Shown: positions 1 to 37,819, counted from the stretch's first letter. The stretch is 64,000 nt of DNA from Ursus arctos (GCF_023065955.2 NW_026622874.1:22625772-22689771); one strand, 5' to 3'. The notes: generated by a model not told the origin, from the letters alone. Translations and numbers: made by a program.

Positions 1-684
1 ATAGGTCTACAGTGATCCTAGGTTCCTGATACGCACAGTGTCTCTCCTTCTTAGCTCAGATACTAAATTCAGAAACTGAGTAGAAAAGTGGAGAAAAGTT
101 TGTCTTCCAAGCTCTCCCCTCCTCACCAGCCTCCTAAGCTGGCCCTTTTCCCACTTTGGTTGTGGCTAGCGCCCTGTTCCTCTAGCAATGTCCTCTATCT
201 TCCCACTATAACTTGAAACTCATTCACATTAAAGTCAAGAGATTCAGAACAGCTTGAGGTTTGATGCCTCCCTCCGCCCAACCCAGTTTCCACAGCTAAC
301 CAGCTGTTAAACCTATCTCCTTGCTATCCCTCCTCTCCTTCCCGTTATCTGGAAATGCTGTTCTCTATTTCTTCTCCTTGGTCCAGGAACGTGGTGGAAT
401 TGCACTTCCTCTCCTTCTGGAAGTTCATCATGGCCAGTCATATGACTTGCTTTGGCCAAGAGAAGGTGGGCAGGGGTGACACATGTTGCTTTTGGTGGAA
501 GTATTTAGTTGCAGTATGTCACACTACCACACCTTTTTCTTCCTGCCACTAAACCTGACCACATTCCAGATGGCAGAGGCTCTGTTGACTTGATTCCCAG
601 AGTAAGGACTCCAAGCCTATGTACAATGGATTTGTAATGTGAGCAAGAAATTAACATTTGTTAAACTAATTCACTGGTTATTAC

Positions 685-1190
685 TGCATGTCATCAAGAG
701 GACATGACCAGCAGTTGACCCAAGAGCTGGACCAGGTCGTCAAAGGCTCCTCACCTTCTCCCCTATCCTTGGCATGTACACTCTGCCCACCATTCCCGCG
801 GTGGGAACCATTTTCAAGGATGCAACCTTGAGAGAGCAATGTGTTGTTGAAACCATCTGAACTGTAGATGTGACTGACTCCAGTTAAGGCCTCTGTATAA
901 ACTTCTAAGATTCTGGCAGGGTAGGTGGGGAGACCTACTCATCTTGTGGCCGCCCAAGATAAGCCTTGTATATAAGTTCCCTTGCTAATTAAAACTGCCA
1001 TCTACCAATCTGGAGTGGCCTGCCTCTCTTTTGTTTTCTCCCTGCCCTCTGTGTATGGGCCAGTTTCAGATTTCACCCAGGGAAATTCTTGGGTTGCAAA
1101 CCGACAGCATCATAAGCTAGCACATCCTGACCAATATGCCTGGGCTACTGGTGGGGTTCAGGCCTCATCACTTTTCACCTGAGCTCTAAC
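685..1190 (+). mobile_element. Retroviral LTR remnant
   Basis: A TATATAAG box near 969 is followed within 20 bp by an ATTAAA polyadenylation-type signal, then a pyrimidine-rich stretch ending around the GGGTTGC region. That order is typical of an old gammaretrovirus-type LTR. No internal viral gene is present. Boundaries are approximate. Confidence 0.6.
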
Positions 1191-4100
1191 ACATTACTCA
1201 AAGCGTGGTCTGCACACGGTATCAATCCACAAAATATTGCCGGTCTGCAACGAGGTAAGTACAGAAATAGAGAATAAACATTTAGAAATTCTTATAACAA
1301 TTTATCAGATTAATTTTATCTGTTGAGTCTAGTAATAAAATATTTGGGCTTACAGTCTCTTCAAATTTTAGTCTTGTGCCTTACCCCATGGGGTGCCATA
1401 AAACTGTCAAACTGAATTAAATCAAAGTTTCATGATTAAGAAGTGGAATTATGGTAGGATTTCAAGCAACAGCAAGCAGAACTAGGGGATATTTAGGGTG
1501 CAAGACCCTTTCTCATTGAGTGTGAAGCCATCATTTAAAAGCTACTAGAGTTTACTCTATGTGCCAGCACAAAATTTAGCGCCAACAAGCAGAGAACCTT
1601 CCTGAACACTTTCTCTTTCTCACTTAACATTAAATGTTATTTTAAGTTTGCTGACATAAAAGCATGGACATCAATGTATTTATTCTTTGGAATAAAACTT
1701 TGTGAATACATTGCCTATCAATATGGTTTTCCAAATTATCCACAAACAGCTTGACATTTTGACACATTTGTGCAAGAGTACAAGAAGTTAATCTAACCGA
1801 TCCCTAAATCACTCCCCAACTCCCTTCAGGACTAACTGGAGCTACTTTCTTCTTCCCAAGGGCTCTTTGACGTTAATATATTTCCCTGCACCATACGTGG
1901 TATGGTATCCTGAAAAGAACCATGAGGTAGGTGTTGGGAGATGTGGTTCTAGCCCTCATTACCTACTCAACCTGCTACTACATGAAGCCATTGCTTAACG
2001 ACTTGGTGCGCTAATTTCTCCATCTAATTAAATGAGGATAATAAGTTAATAATAACAAGTGCATGATATCAGCTCTATTGTGCGAATCAAAATAAAGAGT
2101 ACCAAAGCACTAGGTCATAAATAGAGGGCTACACAATGGTAACTCAGCATTCGTATATAACACTGCCTTGAAATGCTCTCAAATTATCTTGTATACATAA
2201 ATTTTCTCCTCTCTAGCCAGATAATAAGTCCTGAGAAGTGCATTGTGTAATATCTCTTTGTATGCTATCCAATGTTCAGTCCTTCGGGACAAATAATATA
2301 CATAGCAGGATTGTTTGAAAACAGTTGCATTTACCAAAAGTTGTTGAACCCCTAAGTAAGTAAAATGCATGAACTTCATAAACATACATTGCATGACAGG
2401 TTTTCCTCACTCACATTGACATCCTTTCAGAGTTTTGGTTAAGGAGAGTTGTAATTGCTTATCTGAGTTCCTTGAGGGCACAGTTCATAGCTCATTAACC
2501 TTTGTATCCCACGTTTACCTTAGTCATGCAAGCACACAGAAGGAGCCCAGCAATGTCTGCAGATAATTAATAAAGGCATGAAGTGAACTTCACTTAAATA
2601 CTTCCTAATATTACCTCCATTCAGTCACCCTGAAACCTGAAAAGCCAATCTTTGTTTGATTTTGGTTAAGTTGGTTTTTAATTTTGCAGAATCATCTAAG
2701 CATTTTATGAGTATACCTCCCCAGTAAGTCACATGATTTTTTCCATCCTCTTTCCTTCATGAGCACAAGCAGTTCTTATTCAAAGATCATTAAAAGGATT
2801 AGGCTGCAGGAGTGAGAGTGGCAAGGACGGGAACTGCTATCGGTCTGAAAGAAAAGAGAATTGTACTAATTGTTCAGATACAACACCATTCTGCACATTA
2901 AACATAAATACGGCTGCTGAATAAAGGGCTTCTATACAGAACTCTAGGCTCTGGCAGGAACCACTGTGCTGCACCACTAAGAGGCCTCCTGCTAGGGCCG
3001 CAGTGGAAAATGTGACCTCAGAGAGGAATTCAGAACAGAAAGGCTCAGAAAAAGATGACACACCATGAAGTTTGGGTTAAGTCATTTGGTTCCAGGCATA
3101 TAAAAGTTTCAGTTAAAACATAATGCAGATTACATGAACTTTGTCAGAGATTGCTCTTCTCAGTAGAGCTTAGAATTCCAAAGTGCCTCTGCCCTCGTGT
3201 TCTTCACAAGAGATCAATGCTGTTTAGGAACACATTCATCTAGAGAGCCCGGAGGCCTGGGAAGCAAAATAGGTTCATCTGGACTCTTCGGACCTAGAGC
3301 ATCCAATGTTCCATTGAGCCCTCCCAGAGCAGAGGGGACACTGACTTGGGACTCCAAAAAGCAAAGGCAAAGACAGCCCTAGAGAGAAGTCAGCAATGTC
3401 CTTTCCCCCTTCCTGCTCTCCCCCAGTGAGGGCTCCTCTTATGGGAAAAGTCTGTTTACGGTGGCAGCAATCTAGGTCTTTCACCACCGGTATGCAGCCA
3501 GTTCAGTGTTTCAGAGCTGGGGTCTCTTGCTATGTGAAAGGATCCTGAAGTTTATTTAATAAGTTAGGCTTTGCAAGGAAAAAAAATGGAATGCATCATT
3601 TCATATGGTTATGAACAAAACCACAGTCTAGAAAAAACACCCATCCCACCGACCCTTTCCCCATTTATTTTTAAATATAGATCTACATTTTGAGCAAAGC
3701 ATGAATCAAGCTGCATATTTAATGTCAGTAGAGTATAATTTTAGAGGCATGCCAGAAAGGAAAAGGGGGAGGGGATGTGAGCCCATAAAACTTATTTATA
3801 TTTTTATTTATGCCTATTTCCCACAGATTGAAAATAAATTTTCAAGAGCACCACTTTTCAAGCTAGCCTACTCGAGTCTGAAAATTTGGTGCTTATTTAG
3901 CACTGCCCTCTGGTGTCCGAATGGATCACTTTAGTTTGCCTTGAGGCAAAGAGTAGGCTACCATGTAATTAAACAAGTCTGCAATCTGCATTCATTCATT
4001 CACTAAATATTTTCTGAGAACCTACTGTGTGTGAGTTTGTAGTAGGTGGTGGGATACACAGATGTAAAAAAAGACGTGGTTCCTTGCTGTGCTCTTAAGC

Positions 4101-4680
4101 GGCCCAGTTTAACAAGAGAGACAAAATTAACTGCAATTACACAGTTCCTTATCATACAAGAGAAATCACTTTGCCTAGTTTTTCAGTAAAATGAGACAGA
4201 CACAGCTGGGTAGTCTCCCTTTCCAAACTGTTCCACACAATTATTCATATTAGCAGGTATCTGGCTGGCTTTGGGCTGAACAGCTTGGTGAAGTACCCAG
4301 AGATCATTCTGAAACTGAGGAGAGATCCCAGGACATACAATGAGATTGAGGCCTAGTTTTAAGGATTTCTATGGGAATGCTCCTTTTGAGTCAACTCCAG
4401 AAGATACTTCCGGTCTTGTAGTTACCTAGGGGCTCACTGGTCGCCAGATTGGACATACAAATCTAGCGTTCATTAAGCCTTATATTTTTTTCTGAAAATG
4501 CAGACTGTTTTTCTCGCACTGTGATGAAAAGCCTCAAAAGGAATCAAATGGCAGAGACCCCATAGTTCTGAATGGGTGCATTTTCAGACCTTCTGGGAAA
4601 GCAGAGGGAGTCCGAAGGAATTGCCAAGACTGTTCCATCAAGAATAAAAGTGAAATTCAAATATCATCAAAGGAAAGGAG
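1191..4680. other. Downstream flank of TSEN15, no gene seen
   Basis: AT-rich sequence. Apart from the L2-like fragment at 3985 and an L2-like piece near 2470-2580, I see no exon or gene. Only short chance ORFs occur. Confidence 0.6.
3985..4145 (+). repeat. L2-like fragment
   Basis: ATTCATTCATTCACTAAATA followed by CTACTGTGTGTGAG and GATACACAGATGTAAAAAA, an L2 3'-end pattern. Confidence 0.65.
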
Positions 4681-4689
4681 TCAGGAACT

Positions 4690-5185
4690 ACTACAGACCA
4701 AGAATGATGCTTTACACCATTTTATAATGTTCCTACTTTTTGCCAATTTTCCATTTTTGTTCCTATTGTCTTCTAGAGTAGTTAGCCACGGCTTGCTTCT
4801 AACCAATGAACTGGCAAAAGTGACAGGACGTACGTGACTACATTGCATAAGATTATGAGATCCATCTTGCTGAAAATGTCCCCCTTGCTGGCTTTGAGGA
4901 AAAACCAGTGGTGTTGGCAAGGCCCACGTGGCAAAGAGTTGAAGGTGGCCTCTTGCCAACAGTCCCCTAGAAACTGAGACCATCAGTCCAACAGCCCACA
5001 GGGAATTGAAAGCTGCAAACAACCACAGGAGGGAGGAAGCTGACCCTCGCCCAGACAAGCCTCAGAGGAGATTGGCTTGACTGTGGCCTCACAAAGGACC
5101 CAACTTTGAGATATTAAATGTGTGTTGTTGTAAGTTACTAAGTTTGTGGTAATATTATGCAATGACAGATAACTAATATAGATCT
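4690..5185 (+). mobile_element. MaLR-type (MLT1-like) LTR remnant
   Basis: Contains GGCCCACGTGGCAAAGAGTT, CTCTTGCCAACAG and the 3' end TTACTAAGTTTGTGGTAAT followed by GATAACTAATATA. The ORF on the reverse strand here is a by-product of this repeat. Confidence 0.7.
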
Positions 5186-5467
5186 CAAGATACTTTTATT
5201 TTAAAACATTATTATAAAAGTAATACAAACAAAGAAAAAACTAAATACTTAAGAAAGACAAAGTCATCCATTTACTGCTCTGCCACCCTATTACAAGAAC
5301 AGTTTTTTTTTACAGCCATGATCCTACCCATTCATACACTTTCATATCTTGCTTTTTTAATTAAATATTTTCTCATGTTTTTCATTTATTCATTACTAAT
5401 TTTTAATGAGTACATAAAGTACTATTCATCGGCTATCTATATCTGTTTATTAACTATTTCCTTGTAC

Positions 5468-5672
5468 CAGGGGTTGGCAAACTATGGTCCTGCATTTGTA
5501 AATAAAGTTTTATTAGAACACAGCCATACCCATTTATTTACATATTGTCTATGGTTATTTTTGTACTACAAACAGCACATCTGAGAAGTTTTAAGAGAGA
5601 CTATATGGTTTGTGAAGTTTAAAATATTTCTTTTCTACCCTTTACAGAAAAACTTTGCTGACCCCTTCCTAA
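5468..5672 (+). mobile_element. hAT-like non-autonomous DNA transposon remnant
   Basis: Begins CAGGGGTTGGCAAACTATGG and ends TTTGCTGACCCCTTCC, an imperfect terminal inverted repeat. The interior has AATAAAGTTTTATTAGAACA and CATTTATTTACATATTGTCT. Same family as 9218 and 23478. It may overlap the TSEN15 3' UTR. Confidence 0.85.
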
Positions 5673-6365
5673 AACTTTTAAGTGGTCTATTATTTGGGCC
5701 ATTACAATTAATGCCACTTGGAATATCTTTGTGCATTAATTTTTTATACTTTAGGCAACATAAGTGGGAGGTGTTAACAAAAGTGGAATAACTGGGTCTA
5801 CTTAATAAAGACATTTTTAGGGGTGACACTGTCCCTCACTATCTCTTCTGTAATATTCTAACTATGATATAATAAGGATGGTGGTAATAAGAATGGAAAG
5901 GAAGTCCCAGTACTTCCCTTACTTAGGTAGGAAGTAACTAATAGGTATTGGCCATGAAATGCCATTGCAGGCTAGCTGTATTGTCCAAAAGGCACTCAGA
6001 GGGTTGAATAAGAGAAAGGTGACAGTCTTGACAACGTGCTAGCAGTGGCAGCAATGAACAATGAAGCAGCTATGAGTGGGGGATGACAGAAGAAACACAC
6101 GTGTTCCACCCCTCTGAACACATCCTAGGCATTAACTTGTATATATAACGGTAATTAAACTGTCTCCAGATAAGAAAGCTCTAGAGCAACTACCTGATAC
6201 TTATGAACAAAAAAATTCTTCTATCTGGGAAGTTTTACTCTTCAAAAAGAAAAACTTATGGAATGGGACCAGCTAAGTCACCCCTAACTATCTCTTAGAT
6301 AAAAGATGAACCAGGCTGACGGATCTCAAATCCAATCCCACAGTAAGCATCAGCAAGTATAGGTG

Positions 6366-30592
<24,227 letters not shown>

Positions 30593-31264
30593 GCGGGGCA
30601 AGGCGGCGAGCGGGTGGTGCACCGCGCCCCGCGCCCGGCCAGAAGCAGGGGCGCGCGCGTCCGGGTTCCGCTTCCCGGGCGCGCGCCGCCTGCGCGCGGA
30701 GGGAGGCACACACCGCGAGGAAAGCGAGATGAGCTCCTCCCTCTGGCAGATGCAGCTAGAACCTCAGCCAACGCGCTCCCATTTCCAGTTTATTCAAATC
30801 TGGGCAGAGAAGGGGAGAGGGGGAGAGTTCAAGAGTACCCTTAGGCCCGAAGCCCTTAATTCTCCTCCCGTAGATGCTACTTGCAGCCCTGTTGAGAAAG
30901 TGGGAAATACTGAAGGTGCCTGGGTCTTCAACCTGATAACAGGAAAAGCCTCGTTCTGTTCCCTGTCAGGTGAATTTTAAAGTGTGGAAGTCGATGAGAT
31001 CTCTGTAGAAGAAAGTGGAGAGAAGAAAGAGAAGAAAGACCAGACTGCCAAGAACCATGTTTTTAGGCGGGACCCACGTTTCAGGAGTAGAGGAGCAAGA
31101 GTAAACACGATTTGCTGAATGAGCGGTCAGAAAATAAGTTGCAAAGCCTCGTGAGCATGTGACCTGGAAACCAAGGATGAGAAGTTTCCGAGAGGCAGAG
31201 AAGAACATTTGAAGCATTTATGCAATAGAATCCAGAACCTCTACAACTTAGATATGATTCAAAA

Positions 31265-31850
31265 TATCAAGAAAATGGGTCACATTTTTTTTTTAGTCTG
31301 ACCCTGAGATGAATCACATGTTGAAACTGACAGATAAGGATTTTAAACTATTAGAACTTTCCTCAGTAAAGTAAAACAAAACATGTTTTCAGTAAATGAA
31401 AACCTCAGGAGACAAAAATCTCATAAGAGAAAAAGGAAAAAGAGCAAATGGAAATTCTGAAAAATTAAAATTTCAGAAATAAAAAAAAAAAAAAACAACC
31501 TTCACTGGGTGGATTTAACAGCCAAATGGAAATTACAGAGGAAAAATTAAGTGAACTTGAAGGTAGAGTAATCTTCCAAGAAATCATCCAAGGTAAACAA
31601 CAAACAGAAAAACCATTTTAAAAAATGGACAGAACCTCAGAGACCTGCTGCATGACATCAAACAATCCAACATACATGTAAATGGAAAACCAGAAGGAGA
31701 AAAGAAGGACAATGGGACAGAAAAAAAATTGAAGAAATAAAAAATTGCCCCAAATTTGATGAAAGAGAAATTTGCAGGTACAAAATGTTACATGAAGAGC
31801 AAGCAAAAGAAACATGGCGAAGTCCACACTGAGGTCAACTTGTTAAAAGC
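31265..31850 (+). mobile_element. Old L1 / HAL1-type fragment (ORF1 region)
   Basis: Contains the L1M/HAL1 ORF1-type signature ACAGAACCTCAGAGACCTGC near 31628, followed by the GGAAAACCAGAAGGAGAAAA segment. Frames are broken. Plus orientation. Confidence 0.75.
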
Positions 31851-31914
31851 CACATGAAAAGCTTGAAGGCATCAGAGAGAGAGAGAGAGAAAGGGAGGAA
31901 GTGTGGGAGGAGAA

Positions 31915-31919
31915 AGAAA

Positions 31920-31959
<40 letters not shown>

Positions 31960-31980
31960 AGAAAAGAAAAAGAAAAAAGA
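31915..31980. repeat. (GAAA)n tetranucleotide repeat
   Basis: Purine-only tract of AAAG units, preceded by a (GA)n run near 31875. Polypurine on the plus strand. Confidence 0.95.
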
Positions 31981-31999
31981 AAGCAGTGCCTTCCATACA

Positions 32000-33540
32000 G
32001 GCAAAAGAAGCGCATCTATTCCTAATGTGAGGGAAAACCACACATGAAGATTCGTAAACTGCCCCAGAATGTATTTCATTTGAATGAGGCCATTAAAGTT
32101 TATTTCCACAAAGCAGCTGCTAACCCCCAAAGAAGCAGATGACACTGAAATTAGTAGGCTCCATGAAGCACTGAACAGCGACACTAATTCAAGTAATTAG
32201 AAGTAAATAAATCCCTCTGACTTCTAAAGATCCCAATCAGTTCCAATGATGGTATTTATAGAAGCATTAACAACAGTTTGTTCCTAATATGAGTATAGGG
32301 GAAATTTTATAAATCAGTAAGGAGATCCAGTGGAATTAGGTGCTATGTGAACAAGGCTCAAACATCTTCAGGGGAAGATTTTCAGCTTAAGCTTAAGGAA
32401 GAAAGGGAGTTGAGGAATCCAGAAGGATGCAGAAAGAACCATAGACTAAGAAAGAAACAGGCTAATGCTACCCTTTGGCAAATAAATGAAGTTCTATACC
32501 TTAGAAAATGCATGATACATTTAAGCATGAATATTAAATGTGTCTGACTTTTAATGTCATTGTCCAGTACAAAGAGTTCAAGACTGAAAGTAGACTGTAT
32601 CTTGGCTTCCATTTCAAACAATGAAGACATAAATAATTCTTGGCGATTGGGAATGCCTAAGATAGAAAACAAAGGATTTGGGAAAACTTAAACTTAGTGT
32701 TTAAAGTATAGAATCAAAATGAGTATTGTGGCCATCTAGAGTGAAATCCCCCAGAGAACTGGTTAGAGTTTCAGCTTCTCACGGACTGAAGAATTTCTCC
32801 TTTTATAAATGCTTTAATATTTCACTATTTTAGAGAAATTAAGTGCTTAGGAAAAAAGCTAGGTAAGTAACAACAAATAAAATTCTCCTGAGTATACTGG
32901 ATGCAATCAAATTCAATGCAATCTGGCACTTGCTTTACTGATTTCCCATTTTGATATCTAAGCCAGACCATTTTATTCCTATTAAAAAACCCTGTAATGT
33001 CGAGGCAGAGACATTTTAATTCAACTAGAGTCTCAAGGGAAAAAATGAACTCTGGATTGTGATATGAATTTTCAGTGTTTTAAAAAGAAAAGGCTTTTTA
33101 CATAACATCGTATAAGACAACGATCTCAAGCTGAAAAATGGAGGCTAGCATTCTGGATCAACTTTTAATACATTGGTTGTAAGAATGCTCATATTTATTT
33201 TGTTCCCTCTTTTGCATGTAAAGCATACAATTTCCCATTCTCTGTAATTTGAGAATATGTGAGATGTTTATACCTTTAGTAAAATATTTAGAATGTTATG
33301 ATATTTTACCATTCATGTGTATGAGCATATATGAGGGACCTCTACTATAAAGAAAAGAATTTAGAGTAATCCAAAGTATTATCTCCAATTTCTCATAAAT
33401 TTATGAGTACAATCTAAACCCCTCACTTACAAAATCAGGATATAGTATTTTTATTTTTAAAATACTGCTTCCATTTGGAAAAAAACAACAACAAAAATAA
33501 GGTACCAAGGATAAAGAGGAGCAACACTTTTTAGATTATA
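32000..33540. other. Intergenic sequence between TSEN15 and COLGALT2
   Basis: No gene or clear repeat recognised. The ORFs present are short and without family resemblance. Confidence 0.55.
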
Positions 33541-33925
33541 AATGTTATTGAAATCATTAGAGAAGACCTAAATAAATGGACAGACGTATTATGCTGCTGG
33601 AGAGAAAGATTCAGTATTGTAAAGATGGTAATTCCCCCCAAATTGATCTATAAATTCTAGCAACTCTAATCACAATCCCAACAGGGATTTCCCGTATATC
33701 TGATAAGCTGATTCTGAAATGTGAGCATAAAAGGGCCAATAATAACGAAGACCCTTCTGATGAACAAGCAGAGGGAACTTTTATAAAGACCTATAATTAA
33801 GAGTATGTGATGTTGGTACAGATATGTGATAGATAAACCAATGGAACCAAATACAGAGTCATACAAATATGGACAGAGATGATGTGGATGTGGGGAGGAG
33901 TTGAAGAAATTTTATACATACATAC

Positions 33926-33997
<72 letters not shown>

Positions 33998-34660
33998 GGG
34001 GATTCCTAATTGCACTATATTCCTAATTTCACTATAAACACAATCAATTCCAGATATCTTAAAGGCTTAAAGCGAAATCCAAATAAGTAAAGATTTTAGG
34101 AGAAAATGTAAAAGAATTTTTATGACCTCCAAGATAGAAAAGGATTTCCTAAGTAAAACAACAACAAAAAAATACCAACTATATGAAAAAGGTTTGTTAC
34201 ATTTGACTGTATTTCAATTAAGAATTTCTGACACAAAGATAGTGTGGCAAAAAAAGCCATCGACTTGGAGAAGGCATCTGTGACACATAAGTGAAAGAAA
34301 GGATTCACATCCAGAATATATAAAGAACTCCTAAAAATCAATTAAGAAATGAAACAAAACAGTCTATAGAAAAAATGGGAATAAATTTTAAAAAGGATAT
34401 AAACGGCTAGCAAACATGAATTGGTACTCAACCACGTTGGTAGAAGGAGAAAATGTAAATTGAGACAAGAAGATACCATAAAATACCCATGAGATTGGTA
34501 ACAAATGCCAAGAGTTAGCCGAAAAGTAGAGCAAAGGAAAGATGCACAAATGCCATGACTTGGTAATCCTATGCCCTCGTACGTAGCCTAAAGTAGTATT
34601 TTTCAAATGGAGGGCTAGGATCCTTAGAGGTTGTGAAATAAATTGAGTGACTTGGGCCCA
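33540..34660 (+). mobile_element. Old L1 fragment, ORF2 part, with (TA)n
   Basis: Diverged ORF2-like DNA resembling the L1 at 16800-17700 (for example GACCTAAATAAATGGACAGA near 33565). A (TA)n microsatellite at about 33925-33993 lies inside. A SINE separates it from the next piece. Confidence 0.82.
33920..33994. repeat. (TA)n microsatellite
   Basis: Near-pure TA run of about 70 bp with one TG interruption, inside an old L1. Confidence 0.95.
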
Positions 34661-34682
34661 GTTTTTAAAAATGAGTTACTTA

Positions 34683-34892
34683 GGGGGCTCCTGGGTAGCG
34701 CAGTCGTTAAAGCGTCTGCCTTCGGCTCAGGGCGTGATCCTGGCGTTCCGGGATCGCCGTTCCGGGATCGAGTCCCACATCGGGCTCCTCCGCTGGGAGC
34801 CTGCTTCTTCCTCTCCCACTCCCCCTGCTGTGTTCCCTCTCTCGCTGGCTGTCTCTGTCAAATAAATAAATAAATAAATAAATCTTTAAAAA
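34683..34892 (+). mobile_element. Carnivore SINE with internal 14-bp duplication
   Basis: Young-looking SINE, target-site duplication AAAAATGAGTTACTTA at 34667-34682 and 34893-34908. The body contains a short tandem copy of CGTTCCGGGATCG near 34744-34770, which ordinary members lack. The (AAAT)n tail is expanded. It is inserted between pieces of an old L1. Confidence 0.95.
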
Positions 34893-34909
34893 AAAAATGA
34901 GTTACTTAA

Positions 34910-35800
34910 AATAGAAGAGAAAGTATCAGTGTGCAGTGCATGTGGTTAGAATAACTGTTACTAAGTATTGCTTTAGGAACACTGTCTCAGATATATATTT
35001 GTACTATACCATGATATCAAGTAGATTTCTCCCAGAAGGTTATAGCAAAAAAAATTATCTTCTGTGGACCAGGAGACATGTACAAGAATATTTATGGACA
35101 TATTGGTTGGAACAGAAAAAACGAAGACAACCCAAATATCTATCAACAGTAGAATAGGTACATCTATTATCATACAATCATTTCACATATTACTATGTCA
35201 AAATAATGAACCCTAGCTTCAATCAACAACTTGGATGAATCTCAAAAAACCTAATGTACAGTCAAAAATATTAGTCACAGAATAATACGTAAGATGTGAT
35301 TTGATATACGTAAAATTTAAATGCAACTTGTACATGGACAGTCACAGCAGCATTATTCATGATAGCCCAAAATAGAAACAGCCCAAAGGTCCATTATTTG
35401 ATGAATGTATAAATAAAATGTAGTTTGTCCATACAATGGAATATCATTCAGCAATAAAAAGGAATGAAGTACTGGATATGTGTGTTACAACATGGATAGA
35501 ACTTGAAAACATTATGCTAAGGGATAGAAGACAGTCACGAAGGACCACATGTTGTATAATTCCATTTACATGAAATGTCTGGAATAGGCAAATCTATAGG
35601 GAGAGAGTAGATTAGCTGTTCCCTAGGGCTAGGGTTAAGTGTTCCTAGGGCTAGGAAATGGGGATTGACTACTAATAAATATGAGATTTCTTTTTGGGGT
35701 GATGAAGATGTTCTAAAATTGATTATGGTGATGTTGCATAACTCTGTAAATACACTAAAAGCCATTATTGCATACGTTAAGTAGCAAATTGTATAGTAAT
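34910..35800 (+). mobile_element. L1 fragment, 3' part
   Basis: Continuation of L1-like sequence, including ATACAATGGAATATCATTCAG at 35431-35451 and a GATGAAGATGTTCTAAAATT segment near the 3' end. No intact ORF. Confidence 0.8.
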
Positions 35801-35849
35801 TGGGAAAAAAATCAAAGCTAGGCAACACTAATACGTATTTAGGAAGTGT

Positions 35850-36305
35850 ATCAACCACGGTTATCCAGAGGAGCAGAATCAATAGGATGTGTGTGTGTGT
35901 GTACACACACGTACACACACACACACACACGCTCAGAGAGAGAGAGAGAGAGAGCTTGATATTAAGGAGCTGGCTCATGCAACTGTGGGGGCTGGCAAAT
36001 CCAAAAGTCGAAGGGCGGGCTGGCAGGCTTCATACCCAGGGAACAGTTGATGCTGCAGTCCTGAGTTCAAAGGCAGCCTGGAGGCTGTGTTCTTTCCTTC
36101 CTAAGGGACCTCAGTCTTTTCTCTTAAGGCCTTCAACTGATTGAATGAAGGCCCCCACTCGATGAAAGGTAATCTGTTTTACTCGAAGTTTACTGTTTTA
36201 GTTATTAGTCGCATCCAAAAAAATACCTCACATCAGCATCTGGGTTGGTTTGACGTAAGTACTGGGTAACTGAGCCTAGCAGATTGACACATAAAATTTA
36301 CCATC
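35850..36305 (-). mobile_element. Ancient interspersed repeat containing the duplication start
   Basis: Reverse-oriented copy of the family at 57180 (CCACGGTTATCCAGAGGAGC, then TTCAACTGATTGAATGAAGG, ending TTGACACATAAAATTTACC). Its end portion from 36258 is the left edge of the duplicated segment, so that end is repeated at 38911-38958. Contains (GT)n/(AC)n and (GA)n tracts. Confidence 0.75.
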
Positions 36306-37049
36306 ACTGGAGGTAAAGTTCTAAATAAAACTAAGAGACTGCTTAATACAAAATTCAGTCTAGTGCTTGTCTCTGGGGAGTAGAGCAGAGTATTGTGACA
36401 GGAAGGGACACCCAGAGGGTGTCAAAGTAGATTGCTCATGTTCTGTTCCTCAAGATGGGTGCTGGGTATATGGACTTTGATTTTATTTGTAGTATTTAAA
36501 TATATAATATATTAAATAGATAAGGTATATATTCCATGTTTATTAAATATTTTATTTTAAGCTGTCTCTAAGAATTAGATTAAAAGGGAGAATAAATTGA
36601 TAATTTCTGTATATAAAATATGTAAAGAGCTGTGTATATACAGTGTTAAGTAATACGTGGCTTTGTAAATGTGAAAAGGCATCAAAAGCAATTCTTGGTC
36701 CAAAAAACATCCCATCTCTGTCTCTAGGTATGTATTCACATTTGCTATCAACATATAAGTGTTGAATTTCACTAGCAGGAATGAGAACAAACCCACACTT
36801 AAAATATCCAAATTGAAAATACCATATTAAAACTTTCCCAAAATGTTTAACAGAGGTTGTGGTGGGGTAGTGGATTTGTGATAGTTTTTTCTTTCTTTTT
36901 CCACTTTCAACATATTCTTTATCCTGTTAGTAAAATCCATTTCAATAAATCATTGAATTTGGAGCCATTGGCATAAAAGGACTAAATCCACCCTACAGAT
37001 TCATGTTAAAATATGCCTGCCAACATACTTAGCTTGTTTCAAATGTCCC

Positions 37050-37182
37050 TTCCGTTTGCTTCCATCCCTTCCTCTATTCCTGCCTCCTCTCTTCCCTCCC
37101 CTTCTCCTTCCTTCCCTCCCTCCTTCCTCACTCCCTCCCTCTTTCCCTCCCTTCTCTCCCCCTCCCTCCCTCCCTTCCTACT
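37050..37182. repeat. Pyrimidine tract (CCTT/CCCT)n, copy 1
   Basis: Over 100 bp of almost pure C/T on the plus strand. Duplicated at 39703-39835. Confidence 0.9.
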
Positions 37183-37737
37183 TTATTGACCAATCTAAAA
37201 CATCCACTACAATATTGAATGGAAATGTTAAGTTAGGACATTCTTGTCTTGTTGTTGATCTTAGGAAGAAAACTTTCATTCTTTCACCATTAAGTATGAT
37301 GTTAGGTTTTTGCGTATGGCCTTTATCAGATTGGTGAGTTCTGCTTTATTCCTACATGGCTGAGACTGCATATTGGATTTTGTAAAATCTTTTGATTGAT
37401 TTTTAAAACGTTAAACCAACCTTGCATTAAGATCTATTCTATTGGCAACTTTCAAGCGTATGATATAGTATTCTTAACTATAGTCACCATGTTGTACGTT
37501 ACATCCCCAGAACTTATTCATCTGATAAACAGATGGTTGTGCCATTTGACCAACTTCACCCATTCCCCCCATTCCCCAATTGTGGCAACCACCATTCTAC
37601 TCTCTGTTTCTGTGAGTTTGGCTTTTTAGATTCCACAAATATCCATATAACAGATTTCTCTGTTTGATGTATTTCTCTTAGCATAATGCCCTCAAAGTTC
37701 ACCCATGTTGTCACAGATGAAGGGACTTCCTTCTCTT

Positions 37738-37819
<82 letters not shown>

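Noticed and set aside
685..1190. Possible intact endogenous retrovirus
   Set aside because: Only an LTR-like segment; no viral coding region follows or precedes it in the window.
4681..5058. 125-codon reverse ORF
   Set aside because: Lies within an MLT1-like LTR remnant, with no family resemblance.
30593..30709. In-frame 39-codon extension upstream of the TSEN15 ATG
   Set aside because: The upstream end of the frame is GTG, not ATG, and the known protein starts at MEERGD. Open frames are common in CpG islands.
37742..37816. Short regular repeats considered as a CRISPR-like array
   Set aside because: Simple dinucleotide microsatellite without spacers, in a mammalian genome.
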